A DNA stretch of 64,000 nucleotides from Shinisaurus crocodilurus (GCA_021292165.1 JAHFWL010000434.1:682001-746000); one strand, 5' to 3'. Shown: positions 44,649-55,529, counted from the first letter of the stretch. A program made the numbers and translations. The notes: generated from the sequence alone by a model not told the origin.

Positions 44649-44805
44649 TTCATAGATCATAGAGTTGGAAGGAGCCTACAAGGCTATCGAGTCCAACCCC
44701 CTGCTCAATGCAGGAAACTAGAGGAGGGGTCTCCCATCCAAGTAATAACCAGGCCTGACCCTGCTTAGCTTTCCACACTCAGACAAGCTGAGCCAGCGTG
44801 AGCCA
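44649..44805 (-). mobile_element. 5S rRNA-derived SINE, copy 1
   Basis: On the minus strand the head reads 'aaagctaagcagggtcaggc', 'ctggttattacttggatggg' and 'agacc', the 5S rRNA 3' half with the internal promoter box C, then a body ending in 'ccaactctatgatc', the CR1/L2-type 3' end. A 5S head fused to a LINE-derived tail is the layout of 5S-type (SINE3/5S-Sauria-like) SINEs. Confidence 0.78.
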
Positions 44806-45241
44806 CAGGCCTGTTGCCTGCACAGGGGGAATAGTAGATGGAGTTTGGGGGACTGTACTCAGGTGGGTGGGTGGGTGGGTCCCCTCAGTGTTCCTTGCAG
44901 TAAAAAGAAGGTAGAAGGAGTCCACTGGAAGCCAAGACAGAACTTTAAGTCCAGCACTCAAAGCTACAGATCTGGATCCCTGAAAAGGATAGAAAAGCAG
45001 TACTTGATCTATTGGTTGCAGTAGGAAGCAGTTCAAGGATGAGTACCTGGACTCCTGGATTTAGGGCCAAACTAGTTCAGGACCAAATTAGGTGAGAACC
45101 ATGGTGCTGTGGGAAGGGGGTATTTGTCCCTTTCCCTCCTCATGCCACTTTTCAGATTAAAATACCCCTTTCCCAAATGTGTTATTTACCTCATGAGGCA
45201 GAACATACAGGTATCCGTATGATGTCTGCATGCCTATGGGG

Positions 45242-45448
45242 CAGTGGAGGCTGCTGGTTCCAATGTCGCTGGAGCAGTGTATCCACTCTGGGTTGTGGTC
45301 TGAACTTTTAAGGTTCTATCCATGGCGCTGAACCAATTTTGGGGCCAGGGGCTAGGTTTCAGCACCACGGAGAGCTCCTTTAAAGTTCAGACTAAACCCC
45401 AGAGCGGATACACTGCCCCACTGACATTGGAACCACCAGCCTCAACTG
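45242..45448. mobile_element. hAT-type palindromic MITE (GGAGGCTG family)
   Basis: CAGTGGAGGCTGCTGGTTCC and its near-complement ending CAACTG enclose 'cactctgggtt'/'aaccccagagcgg' arms. Flanks CTATGGGG (45234-45241) and CTGTGGGG (45449-45456) match at seven of eight. Confidence 0.85.
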
Positions 45449-45487
45449 CTGTGGGGCAAATAGCAGCTGGTTAATCTGGTAGATAAC

Positions 45488-45645
45488 ATAGGATCATAGA
45501 TCATAGAGTTGGAAGGAGCCTACCAGGCTGTCGAGTCCAACCCCCTGCTCAATGCAGGAAACTAGAGGAGGGGTCTCCCATCCAAGTTATAGCCAGTCCT
45601 GACCCTGCTTAGCTTTTCACGCTCAGACAAGCTGAGCCAGCATGA
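45488..45645 (-). mobile_element. 5S rRNA-derived SINE, copy 2
   Basis: Nearly the same sequence and orientation as copy 1, 840 bp downstream, with a few differences in the 5S part ('aagttatagccagtcctgac'). It could be an independent insertion or a segmental duplicate. Confidence 0.78.
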
Positions 45646-46154
45646 TGGGAAGAAACAGTCCTGATCAAGATAGTTAGCTATTAACATTTTGAAAACCTGG
45701 AAGTTATCTCTTTCAGCACATCAATTTTGGCCCTAGCTGAAGGAAAAGAAAAGATGCCAGCTGTCACTCCTTCATTCCAGAGCCTGACATGCAGCCCCAC
45801 CCCTTATTTCTGATTGGCTCCCTAGCAGGCATTCCAGGAAGACATTATTCTTTTACCTTGAAAGCTGTAATGTCTGCTGAACGATGAATTTGAACTGGTT
45901 TATCTGCACACATTTCCCTGCACACAGAAAACTAGTGTGTCCTTGAGAAGTGTTTGGTCTGACCCTTTACCCTGGTACGTTCTTTTTAGTGCTGAACTGA
46001 AAATTTCTCCCAAGTTTCTTTTGACCATTCTCATTCAATCTGGTAGAAAAGAACTTGCTTTCAAAAACAAATTCAAGGGTGAAGAAAATTTCATTTCAGA
46101 GAAAGTCTCATGGTTGGGTTTGGGCTTCTTGTGCTTACTTTACTGAGGAGCTGG

Positions 46155-46475
46155 CCGAAGAGCATATGCAAGTGTCCTGTTTTTCATTGTACCACCATCT
46201 CTCGGGCAGCCGGCAGCCTCCTCGGCTTCCCACACTTCAATTAAAGCCCAGGGAAAGACATCATGAGGTAATTCCTTCCACGGGGCTTTTTAGGATCAGG
46301 AAGTGCAGGAAGCCTGAGAGGCATGTGTGCAAGTGTCCTTTCTTTCATGGTTCAATCATCTCTCTGGCAGCCGGCAGCCTCCTCGGCTTCCCACACTTCA
46401 ATTAAAGCCCAAGGGTAATTCCTCCCATAGGGCTTTTTCAGATCAGGAAGCGCAGGCAGCCTGGGAGGCTGCAGA
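46155..46475 (+). repeat. Tandem duplication, two units of about 165 bp
   Basis: Unit 1 (about 46158-46320) and unit 2 (about 46322-46472) both contain 'gcagccggcagcctcctcgg', 'cttcccacacttcaattaaa', 'gggctttttaggatcaggaa' / 'gggctttttcagatcaggaa'. The junction is direct. Confidence 0.85.
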
Positions 46476-46536
46476 GCAATGGAGATTTGTGTTAGCAAAA
46501 GAAAGCCCGGACACAGTATCCTCTGTTGCCTTAGAG

Positions 46537-46617
46537 CAGTGTTCTCCAATAGCTGGCTGGGGCATGCTGGGAGTTGTAGGCCAAAAGCATCTGGGGACCC
46601 AAGGTTGGAGAACACTG
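46537..46617. mobile_element. hAT MITE, one-arm deletion form
   Basis: CAGTGTTCTCCAA jumps straight to 'tagctggctggggcatgctg' and the right arm ends GGAGAACACTG. The 8-bp duplication CCTTAGAG is perfect (46529-46536 and 46618-46625), so the deletion is internal. Confidence 0.92.
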
Positions 46618-46989
46618 CCTTAGAGTGATTAGGTATTTCTTTTTTAAACTAAATTATAAAGCACCCTGAGATTGAGGCAGAACCATGGAAGCCTCTTTCA
46701 TAGGGGAAGAAAACTCTCAGGACATTGGAGGTCAGATTTAGGCACACCACTGGCTCCACCTCTTCCCTGCAGCTAGACACAACACTGCCCCCCTCAGACC
46801 TGCATTGTGGTGGATGCAAAATGGGGGCCAACCTGCCAACACAGTTGATGCTGTTGAAGTGGCAGCAGAAAACTCCCAAAGATCCTTATGAAAAGAAAGA
46901 AAACAGCGGCGCCACAATCCCTGTCAATGTTGAGCCCTGCCTGTGAGAAACAGTTGAGAATTTCTCCTCTCCATTGAGAAATTGGGTGA

Positions 46990-46995
<6 letters not shown>

Positions 46996-47023
<28 letters not shown>
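46996..47023. repeat. (TG)n microsatellite
   Basis: About fourteen TG units. Confidence 0.9.
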
Positions 47024-47026
<3 letters not shown>

Positions 47027-47472
47027 AATTTCTCTGCCAACACAGAGGATGGAGAGGCCATCTGCACTCACCTCTGGTTCTTTTTCTATGCACCAAAAGC
47101 CTTACTTCATGGAGAAACATTTAGCCATGCAACCCCCCCCACACACACACACCTGAAGTGGCACAGTCCAGGAAAGACTTTACCATTCAACCCAGCAAGT
47201 TGCAGATAAGCCACCTCTTAGTCCTTCCTCCTTCTGAAGAGCATTCACACAGAGCCAGCATTCACAGGCTGCTATCCTGGTCACAGTTAAAAAGGGAAGT
47301 AACTCCTCGGGCCCCCTCCAGGGGTTTGAGTGCCCTTGGGCAAGATACACTCAGTGGGACCCCTCCCTCAGTGAATCTACCTTTCCCCTGCCATTTTCAC
47401 CAGCTGCTATTGCTCCTCGTCCTCTTTCTCATCATTGCTTGCTTGACAAGCAGAGAGCCAGTGAGCAAGTAG

Positions 47473-48459
47473 CAGGGATGGGGACTCGGACTCGAGGACT
47501 CGACTCGTGAGTCGGACTGAGTCCCCCCCTCTGACTCGACTCGGACTCGAGTCCCAATATTTTTAATGGGACTCGAGACTCGACTCGGGACTCGAGACCA
47601 AGGACTCTTCAACATCCCTGGGCTGTGCCAGAAGGAGTGGAGAGGAGCGTGATTGCCGGCGAAGAGCGCATGGAAGTGAGGTGTGCCACTATGGATGGCT
47701 ACCAGGAATGCAGCCCCAACAGTGTGTCAAGATTTATTTTGATTGATGTGTTGCGTACTTGGGAGAGGCAGAAGAAGGACCTGAGATTACTCTGTGTGGC
47801 TGCTCTGAGTGTGTTTCTGGTTCCAGCAAGTTCATCACCAGTGGAGCGGGTGTTCAGTGAGGGTGGAATTGTGATGAGATCTCACCGTTCCAGAATGGGG
47901 GCCAAACATTTAGAAAAAATCATGTTCCTCAAATGCAACATGGATAAGTTTTAGGAAGTACAGCAAGTTTATTTTTTAAAATCATTTTTCTAAAATGCAA
48001 CCTTTCAGACATTTTGGGTTTGGCTGCCTCTGCCTGCCTGCCTGGGGTTCCCAGCCTCCTCTGCCTGCCTGGTCTCTTCTTGACCAGTTCAACAGTTGAA
48101 TTGTCCAAGACAAAGACCTCTGCCTGCCTGCTTTGGGGTTCCCTGCCTCCTCTGTCCTGCCTGGTTATTTTGGGTTTTTCTGCCTGGTCTGTTCTTGCCA
48201 AAATCAGTTGCAGAGTTTTGAAATAAAAAGGCACACTTGTGCCTAGAATTTATTTAAACCACACATTTGAAGTAGCCTTGTTTTGTTGGGGAAAACCCTC
48301 ATTGATTTTAATAGGGACTCGTGGAGTCAGCTTTGGGAGTGACTCGTGACTCGTGAGTCACCATTTTGGACCAAGGACTCGGACTCGGACTCGAGACTCG
48401 GGTCCAAAGACTCGTGACTCGACTCGTGACTCGAGACCAAGGACTCTTCAACATCCCTG
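47473..48459 (+). mobile_element. hAT transposon, 987 bp, with transposase remnant
   Basis: Termini CAGGGATG/CATCCCTG with a perfect 8-bp duplication GCAAGTAG (47465-47472 and 48460-48467). Subterminal blocks repeat GACTCG in both orientations, as in the copy at 9070. Only the transposase C-terminus is kept, so it is internally deleted and would need help to move. Confidence 0.94.
47625..47954 (+). pseudogene. hAT transposase, C-terminal dimerisation domain remnant
   Basis: The open frame ends in LVPASSSPVERVFSEGG, MRSHRSRMGAKHLEKIMFLK and CN, which is the hAT C-terminal (dimerisation) region with the invariant SSxPxERxFS pattern. The N-terminal BED finger and the catalytic core are missing. 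The first about 30 residues do not look like transposase and probably mark the deletion join. It lies within the hAT element and stops 8 codons after FLKCN. Confidence 0.87.
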
Positions 48460-49080
48460 GCAAGTAGGCAGTGGAGTAGGAGTAGGCATCTCCTGCTCCT
48501 TCTCCTCACCACCACCACGGTCTGGGCCACAGCAAGAGGCAGGTGAACAAGCAGATTGCAATGGTGAACAGGGGGAACAACTTCAGGGAGCTCTTATCAG
48601 TGGGCCCGTGCTGGGGTGTGGACCTTCGACAGGTGCCCAGCCATGCCGACCCTTGATGCTCTAGCCCCGAGTAAATCCAGTGCAGCCAGTCAGCAGTGGA
48701 CTAACAGCATCGCATAAGAACAGAAACTCGATATGCACCATCCCAGCCATCTGCCTTCCTGGGGTCTTGTCTGTTTCAGACTTCCAGAGGCAGCAGGGGA
48801 AATTAATCTGTGTCACTCCTGTCTCCTTCCTGGAGATGCTTAATGATGCACTGAAAAAGGGATCGCTGCTGTCAGAGAGAAAAGGGATTGATGGTCCCCT
48901 GGCAAAAATAACTTGCGAGATGAAGGGATCAACCTGGGTGTCTGATCAGGCCAGCACTCCAGACCTCGAGAGGCAGTCAGTCAGCCAGGTTCCACATCAC
49001 CAGTGCCAATAGCAAAAGCAGGATGCTGCCAAATGGGATGCAGGAAACATTTCATAGGGTGGGCCACAAGATGAATTAAA

Positions 49081-49212
49081 GGCACAATCCTATGCAATTT
49101 TAGACAGAAAAAAGGCCTACAACTCCCAGCCTGCCCCAGCCAGCTATGCTAGCTGCAGCACACTGGGGGTTGTAGGCCTCATTTTCTATCTAATCTTGAT
49201 AGGATTGTGCCC
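49081..49212. mobile_element. TTAA-type palindromic MITE, diverged
   Basis: GGCACAATCCTATGCAATTT and AGGATTGTGCC ends with 'cctacaactcccagcctgcc' arms; TTAAA precedes. Confidence 0.7.
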
Positions 49213-49241
49213 CAAGTGTATTAATGTTCAAGAATATCATC

Positions 49242-49302
49242 ATCCCTCTTCTTCTTCTTCTTCTTCTTCTTCTTCTTCTTCTTCTTCTTCTTCTTCTTCT
49301 TC
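49242..49302. repeat. (CTT)n microsatellite
   Basis: About twenty uninterrupted CTT/TTC units. Confidence 0.95.
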
Positions 49303-49977
49303 TAGTAGCTGCACATAGAACATGTTGGAATAAAATTTCCTCGATCAGGGCTGATACTTCTCTATTATTTGTTTTTTAAAAAACTTCTTACTTACTGTGT
49401 GTACTTCTCACTAAAAAAAATATTCTGTACCCAAATTCTGCAGCGAACAAAGCTGAATTCCGCAAGCTGCATAAGTTATGCAAAGTGGGCAAATCTGCAC
49501 AACTTTTTATTTTGCATAATGTGCTCTGTCATTTTTGCTTTGCTTATTTCTATTTTGTATACTCTGTTCTGGATTTCCCAGACACAAGGAAGAGCTATAT
49601 ATGGCACTGGACTGGAGCCCCATCTGCAGCCACTGGATAGTCTATTCCACCATCTTCCTTTCTTCTTGAGATTTCTGCAGGCATTGCCCACACACTCTCA
49701 AGCATATCTTGGTGGCAATGAGAGTCAGCAACTTGCTTTCTTTCAGAAAGGAACATGGAAGTTCTCAAGTGGCCTAATTTTGTACTCAATGCCACTTTCT
49801 GTATCCACCTGTTGCATACATAGATGGCCCTCCCACCACAAGGAGATGCCTTGCCCTGTTGACCCCTTCCTTTCTCTTCTTTATCATCTCAGATCACACC
49901 CACAACTCACCATTCCCAGAGCACTCTGTCATTGCCTTTACACAATGTATACACTCATCTATATGTATATCTATATC

Positions 49978-50181
49978 CAAGGGAGGCTGGTGACTCTTGT
50001 GTCAGTGGAGCTCTTCATACATTGCAGTTTTTATTCTGAGCTTTATAGGAGCTATCCGTGGTGCTGTGCACCACCCCACAAATAGGTTCATCACCATGGA
50101 TAGCTCCTATAAAGCTCAGAATAAAAGCTGCAATGGATAAGGAGGAGCCCCACTGACATAGGAGTCGTCAGCCTCCCCTAC
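49978..50181. mobile_element. hAT-type palindromic MITE (GGAGGCTGGTG family)
   Basis: 'gggaggctggtgactc' and 'gcctcccct' ends with 'gagctttataggagctatcc' arms and its complement. CTATATC occurs on both sides. Confidence 0.82.
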
Positions 50182-50277
50182 CTATATCTATATCGGCTGC
50201 AGAGGGCATGCATATAACATGGCAGCTTCCCTCATTTTACTGAGTTGGCAATTTGCATGGCTTTAAAAGGCAAATCA

Positions 50278-50714
50278 AGAACATAAGAAGAGCTCTGCTG
50301 GATCAGACCAAGGGTCCGTCTAGTCCAGCATTCTCTTCATTCAGCGGCCAACCAGCTGCCCACAGGAAACCCACAAGCAGGACATGAGTGCGCCAATACC
50401 CTCCCACCCATGTTCCCCAGCAACTGGTGTACATAGGCATACTACCTCTGATAATGGAAGTAGCATATAGCCATCAGGACTCATAGCCATTGATAGCCTT
50501 CCCCTTCAGGAATTTCTCTGATCCCCATTTACAAACATTCAAATTGGTGGCCATCACTACATCTTGTGGAAGTGAATTCCATAGTTTAACTACTTGCTGT
50601 GTGAAGACGTACTTCCTTCCTTTTATCTGTCTTGAGAATCTCCCACCAATCAGCTTCATGGGATGACCCTGGGTTCTAGTATTATGCGAGAGGGAGGATT
50701 CATGGAGGATAACA
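50278..50714 (-). repeat. CR1-like LINE 3' UTR
   Basis: 'agaagagctctgctggatca', 'catagccattgatagccttc', 'gtggccatcactacatcttg' and 'gaagtgaattccatagttta' in reverse order of the family. Confidence 0.78.
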
Positions 50715-50945
50715 CTATCAATAGTCATGATGGCTATACGTTAACTCCAGTATCAGAGGCAGTATGCCTCTTTATACTACCAGCTGCTGGGGAACCTGAG
50801 TGGGAGGGTGCTGTTGCCTTCATATCCTGCTCCTGGATCTCCCACAAGCAGGCAGCAGCTGGTTGGCCATTGTGTGAACAGAATGCTGGACTAGGTAGGC
50901 CAGTTGGTCCGATTCAGCATGGCTCTTCTTACGTTCTTAGTGCTG
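50715..50945 (+). repeat. CR1-like LINE 3' UTR, opposite orientation
   Basis: 'gtcatgatggctatacgtta', 'gctgctggggaacctgag' and 'ggttggccattgtgtgaaca' run forward, directly after the reverse copy. Confidence 0.75.
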
Positions 50946-52095
50946 CATCTGAAGGGCACGGAATGAGTCCCGAGGGGTGGAATGTGGAGGATTTATCTCT
51001 GTCTGTCTCTCTCACACACACACACGCCACACAGGACTGATCACAGATCACCTTCTTTGGTGTGGACTGTGAGGGATTTGGGGATGAGGGTGAAATCAAT
51101 GTTGTACCAGCACCTCCAGGCATTTGTGCTGGAGGATCCCCCAGAAGCGAATGAAATGCAGTTTCGAAATGCCTTTCAAAAGTGCCACACAGTGATGCTC
51201 TAAATAGCTATTGCTCCTTGGCCAAGAATTAACTCAGCATCAGTGATGCATTGCTGCGGATGCCAAGTTGGCATAAGGGTATACGTGTGTACAAGTGAGA
51301 TTGCAGGCTGGAATTAGTGGTAACAAGGCAGAAAGTTTCTGGAAAAGTCGTTGCCTTTTGCTGGCGCTCACCCTGCTCCAGCCACCTCATAACCACCGCA
51401 GCAGACCTAAATGATCATTTTGTCCTTGACCACTAAGCCCCCAGCAATCTTTCAGACGATGCTCTCATCCAGACTGGCAATGATCCTTGCACTGCCAATC
51501 CATGCTTTTTGGGGGACAGTTTATGCTGAAGTCAATCTTAACAACAGGCAGGCTTCCTCCAGGGAATCTCTTCAACAGAAGGCAGATATTATACTCTGTC
51601 TGCTCCATGTTGCAGGGAAAGAAGAACAGCTAACCTTGTCCTGCAAAGACGTGAATGGTACAGCAGCAGTTTGATGTCACAGATTTCGCACTGAGTGAAT
51701 GCTGCCGAGCATTCTCACCTCTTGTGGGCTGGACTGGGCTGCTAAACCCCAGCCCATTAATTGCGTGACAAGTCTGTTGATTAATATAAGCAAAGCGATT
51801 CAGATTTGCCCATTCGCATGATGGATCTCAGCTGCAGACATTTGAGTTTGTAATTGGTGCATTTTAGTGGCCGGTCCTTTTGGCAGACGTTTTAACAAGG
51901 CTATATTTTGAAGCTTGTGGGGCACTGGGTGCCGGATCCCAACCCATCCCAATGCATTTCAGTGACCCTTCGGAGGCAGACATGTTAATTGGCTTCATTT
52001 TTATAGGTCTGAGTGCAGGAGCCTATCTCATCCCAATATCTTTTCAATGGCTATTTGGAGACAGATGCATAAACATGGCTACATTTTTATGCTAA

Positions 52096-52352
52096 GGACC
52101 TGTATGGCCTAGTGGTTAGAGTGTTGGACTGGGACTGGGACTGGGACTTGGGAGATCCTGGTTCTAGTCCCCACTCGGCCATGAAGCTCACTGTGTAACT
52201 TTGGGCTCATGACATACTCTCAGCCTAACCCTACCCTACCTCACAGGGTTGTTGTGAGGATAAAATGGAGAAGAGGAGGAGGATTATGTAAGCCGCTTTG
52301 GGTTCCTTGCAGGAAAAAAAAGATGGGATATAAATACAATAAAATAAATTTT
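52096..52352 (+). mobile_element. tRNA-type SINE
   Basis: 'aggacctgtatggcctagtg' head, box B 'ctggttctagtccccac', body 'gaagctcactgtgtaac', 3' 'gatgggatataaatacaata' and A-rich tail. Confidence 0.85.
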
Positions 52353-52537
52353 AAAAAATAACTTTTGAAGCTTGCAGAACTATGTTCAGAATCACATCCC
52401 ATTCCAACGCATTTCCGTGGCGATTCAGAAGGGCAAAACTTTATTGTTTGTCCATTTGGAAACAGTACCTAAAAAACCACAGCATATTCCAACTCTATAA
52501 TCTATGAAATCTATGAAATCAAGCAATCACCCTAGTG

Positions 52538-52680
52538 CAGAGGCTCTCCAACCTTGGGTCCCCAGATGTTGCTGGCCTACAGTTCCCAGCATACCCAGCC
52601 AGCACCGGCATGGCTAATGGCAAAGGATTCTGGGAGCTGTAGTCCAGCAGCATCTGGGGACCCAAGGTTGGAGAGTCCTG
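52538..52680. mobile_element. hAT-type palindromic MITE
   Basis: CAGAGGCTCTCCAACCTTGG and GGTTGGAGAGTCCTG ends; flanks CCCTAGTG and CCTTAGCG match at six of eight. Confidence 0.82.
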
Positions 52681-52782
52681 CCTTAGCGGGTAATGCATTT
52701 TTATGGCTGTTTGGGAGGAACCAACACATTATCTGTCGTGTCAGGTGGCAGGCCCTGATTCTAACATTCCATAGCACCCTCT

Positions 52783-52920
52783 CCCTACCTGGTGCTCTCC
52801 AGATGTGTTTGACTACAGCTCCCATCATCCCCAGCCAGCATAACCAATGACTGTGTCGGCTGGAGATGGTGGGAGCTGTACTCCAACACAACTGGAGGGC
52901 ACCAGGTTTGGGAAGGCTGT
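52783..52920. mobile_element. hAT-like palindromic MITE, old
   Basis: 'ctacctggtgctctccagat' and 'gagggcaccaggtttgggaa' arms; the termini are eroded. Confidence 0.6.
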
Positions 52921-53016
52921 TCCATGGAATATACAAGAGAAAAGTGGGAGACCAAAGCAAGAAGCAGTACAGGAAAACCTTTATCAAACACTTGAACTGT
53001 GCAACAGGCTCTATGT

Positions 53017-53151
53017 CAGTGTTCTCCAACCTTGGGTCCCCAGATGCTTTTGGCCTACAACTCCCAGCATGCCCCAGCCAGCGACGCTGGCTGGGGCATG
53101 CTGGGAGTTGTAGGCCAAAAACATCTGGGGACCCAAGGTTGGAGAACACTG
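53017..53151. mobile_element. hAT-type palindromic MITE, young copy
   Basis: 135-bp palindrome like 23225-23359. Perfect duplication CTCTATGT (53009-53016 and 53152-53159). Confidence 0.93.
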
Positions 53152-54103
53152 CTCTATGTTATTATCCTTATTCCCATCATTGTTAGAGTTACGGTACATA
53201 CTCCACACTTCCTCCTGTAGTGGGCAGTTCCAGTGGCTGCGCTCCACTGACTTGGTTTCCTTTGGATAACAGAGCACTGAAGACTGAAGGTGTTTGGGGG
53301 GGGGGGAGGTAACATTTACTTTAGTTGTCAATATATAAGCAGAGCATCAATGGAAGCAAAGAACTCCTATGAAGCAGCAGATCTCTAACCGGATCAGCTC
53401 CCCAGAAAGAGAGACTGCGCCCCAAGTTGTTTCACCTTTGGTTCACTCTCTTTCTCTCTGCCCCACACTGGTAGTTAGTGGGCAGCAGGTCTGCACAACA
53501 CGCCAAGCCAGACTGCTGCAGTCTTGTTTAGAAACCACCCTACCTCCCCCCATGGGCCCGACAGACAATTGGGTGCATTGCAGGTAGGGTGCACCATGCC
53601 TCCCCCTCCTCCCCCCTTGGTCCTCCCACAGGTATCCCATGGGACACCATGGGAGCACTGAGGTCCCCCCCCCCCAGCCACCACTTGTCTGTGGAGGTGG
53701 GGAGAGGGAGCAGGGGAGCAGGGATTGCTGACAGCCCTCACCCCGACTCCAGAGTAGGCCGAGCAGAGCAGGGGGAGCCTCTGATAGCCATCCCCAAGTG
53801 CTGCTTTGGGGATGGCCGTCATTGGCACTCGCCCAGAGCTACTTGGCAAGAGCAGCAAGCCTTTTTGCCACTCTTGCCAAGTGGCTCCGTAGCAGTTTCA
53901 GCTACCACTGGGCTTGTTGTGTCACCCAGGTTTGGACAACCCGACAAGCCCTGGGGTGACTATGAAACCCTAGAGCAAGCCATGGCCTGTCGGGTTGTTG
54001 TATAAACCCAGAAGCTGGGCTTATAAGCCACCCTGAAGAAGTCATGGCAGCAAGCCTGTGTTGTGTTGTGTCCTGTTGTGTGTGAATACCATCACTGTAA
54101 AGC

Positions 54104-54225
54104 ACTTCGCCAACCTGGTGTTCTCCAGCTGTTTTTGGACTATAACTCCAGTCATCCCTGACCATTGACCATGCTGGTTGGGCTAATGGGAGTTGTAGTC
54201 CAAAGCAGCTGAAGGGCACCTAACC
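54104..54225. mobile_element. hAT-like palindromic MITE, old
   Basis: 'gccaacctggtgttctccag' and 'gctgaagggcacc' with 'ggactataactcc' arms. Confidence 0.6.
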
Positions 54226-55114
54226 AGCAAAGGCTCCAGTACAGCTTCCCATCAAAACAAGCTTTCTGGATCCATTTTCAGCTAATCCAGGCTGATTCTT
54301 CAGGTCACAACGACTGAGAAGATCTGACTCAGCAATCTGTGTGCGCTGCTAATAAATAGGCTATAAAATAAGAAGCCTAATGGATCTGCTTTTTTTTTTT
54401 TTTAAGCTAAATGTAAAGGAATAAGACATTGCTTTGCATCAGAAATCATGGGGAGGAGTGGAAACAAGAACATATAGATCCAGTTCTCTCACCTGAAGTG
54501 ATTTACACTCAGCTCTCGGATGCAGGTTATTTAAGAATGAGCCAGAGTTGCTGAGGATTTGGTGGAGGATAAAGCATCCATTCTACATCTCCAGCATGTT
54601 ACTGTTATCATAATATTTAATTTGCAAGCTAATCTATTCGGAAGTTATTCCAATTGCCCATAACCTGCCCTTGGAGTAATTGGGAACTCCTTTGCGGTTA
54701 CAAAGGAAAACTCTTTTTAAATGAAATTAGCATGACTTAATAGAAAAGGAAAATCCTGGGCATTAAATTTTAATTACTACTGTTGTCTCAACTATGTTCA
54801 AACAAAAGAACAGCTTGTCCCTGCAGCTTCAGTTGGATTTTGCATAATCTTCACCATGTTCCTTCTCCTGTTTGTTTTGTGCACACAATATATTATTGTA
54901 TAAAACAGATCTATATGAGGAAGGTTGCCAGGAAAAATTAATATGGACATCACCAGTCTGAAACTGGTATGATGAATTTCGGTTGCAAACACCTGCATCT
55001 CCCATTTTGCTAGCATGAAAATCAGATTCTACAATCCAGAATCTCTCACAATGGGTCCTGTTCTGCTCAGAAAAAAATGTCACAAACTTCAACTGAAAAC
55101 TATTATTTTTTATA

Positions 55115-55225
55115 AATTGTTGTTAACCACCCAAAGAGCTTCGGCTATAGGGTGGTATATAAATGTAATTATTATTATTATTATTAGTAGTAGTAGTAGT
55201 AGTAGTAGTATTGTTATTATTATTA
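55115..55225 (+). repeat. L2-like tail with (ATT/AGT)n
   Basis: 'gttaaccacccaaagagctt', 'agggtggtatataaatgta' then ATT and AGT trinucleotides. Confidence 0.65.
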
Positions 55226-55499
55226 GATTAATGTTCAAAGAGTTATTTAACCTTTTGCTCTTTGAAAGCATTTTTTGTTTTGTTTTTGGCCAGGTATAGA
55301 ATAAGAATCACCAAGACTGAAACCTGAGTTAAAATAACATTACTCAGAGAGCTTGGGAAATTTTATGGGATCAGTTCTAAGAAGCAGATTCCTTTGGTTA
55401 TTGTAAACTTTACAATGTAAAGAGTGGTTATCTCTCTGAAATGGATAATCTTGCAAATGAGAGAATACACTGAGGAGAGGGAAGAAAGAAAAGATACCC

Positions 55500-55529
55500 A
55501 TGATGATGATGATGATGATGATGATGATG
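55500..55529. repeat. (GAT)n microsatellite
   Basis: About ten GAT units in opsin intron 1, about 170 bp before exon 2. Confidence 0.92.

Larger units (their letters stand above)
47320..48660 (+). repeat. Unassigned repeat interrupted by the hAT element
   Basis: The two flanks (47320-47472 and 48468-48660) join to match 26195-26520, which serves as the empty-site relative. Confidence 0.7.
51880..52735 (+). repeat. Degenerate tandem repeat split by two insertions
   Basis: 'aacccatcccaatgcatttc', 'ctcatcccaatatcttttc', 'tcccattccaacgcatttcc' and 'gtaatgcatttttatggctg' are spaced units of one decayed repeat of about 100 bp. A SINE (52096) and a MITE (52538) sit between units. Confidence 0.55.

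Noticed and set aside
46974..47156. Cys/Val-rich small frames
   Set aside because: They are translated (TG)n microsatellite.
49369..50085. 238-codon open frame
   Set aside because: It runs through non-coding DNA into a MITE arm; composition is Leu/Cys/His-rich from T-rich DNA, and no domain is visible.
51411..51674. 87-codon frame with a signal-peptide-like start
   Set aside because: No splice sites, homolog or domain is recognised; hydrophobic start is likely chance.
53475..54005. GC-rich open frames on both strands
   Set aside because: No domain or splice signal is visible and the region contains short inverted segments, so chance openness is more likely.
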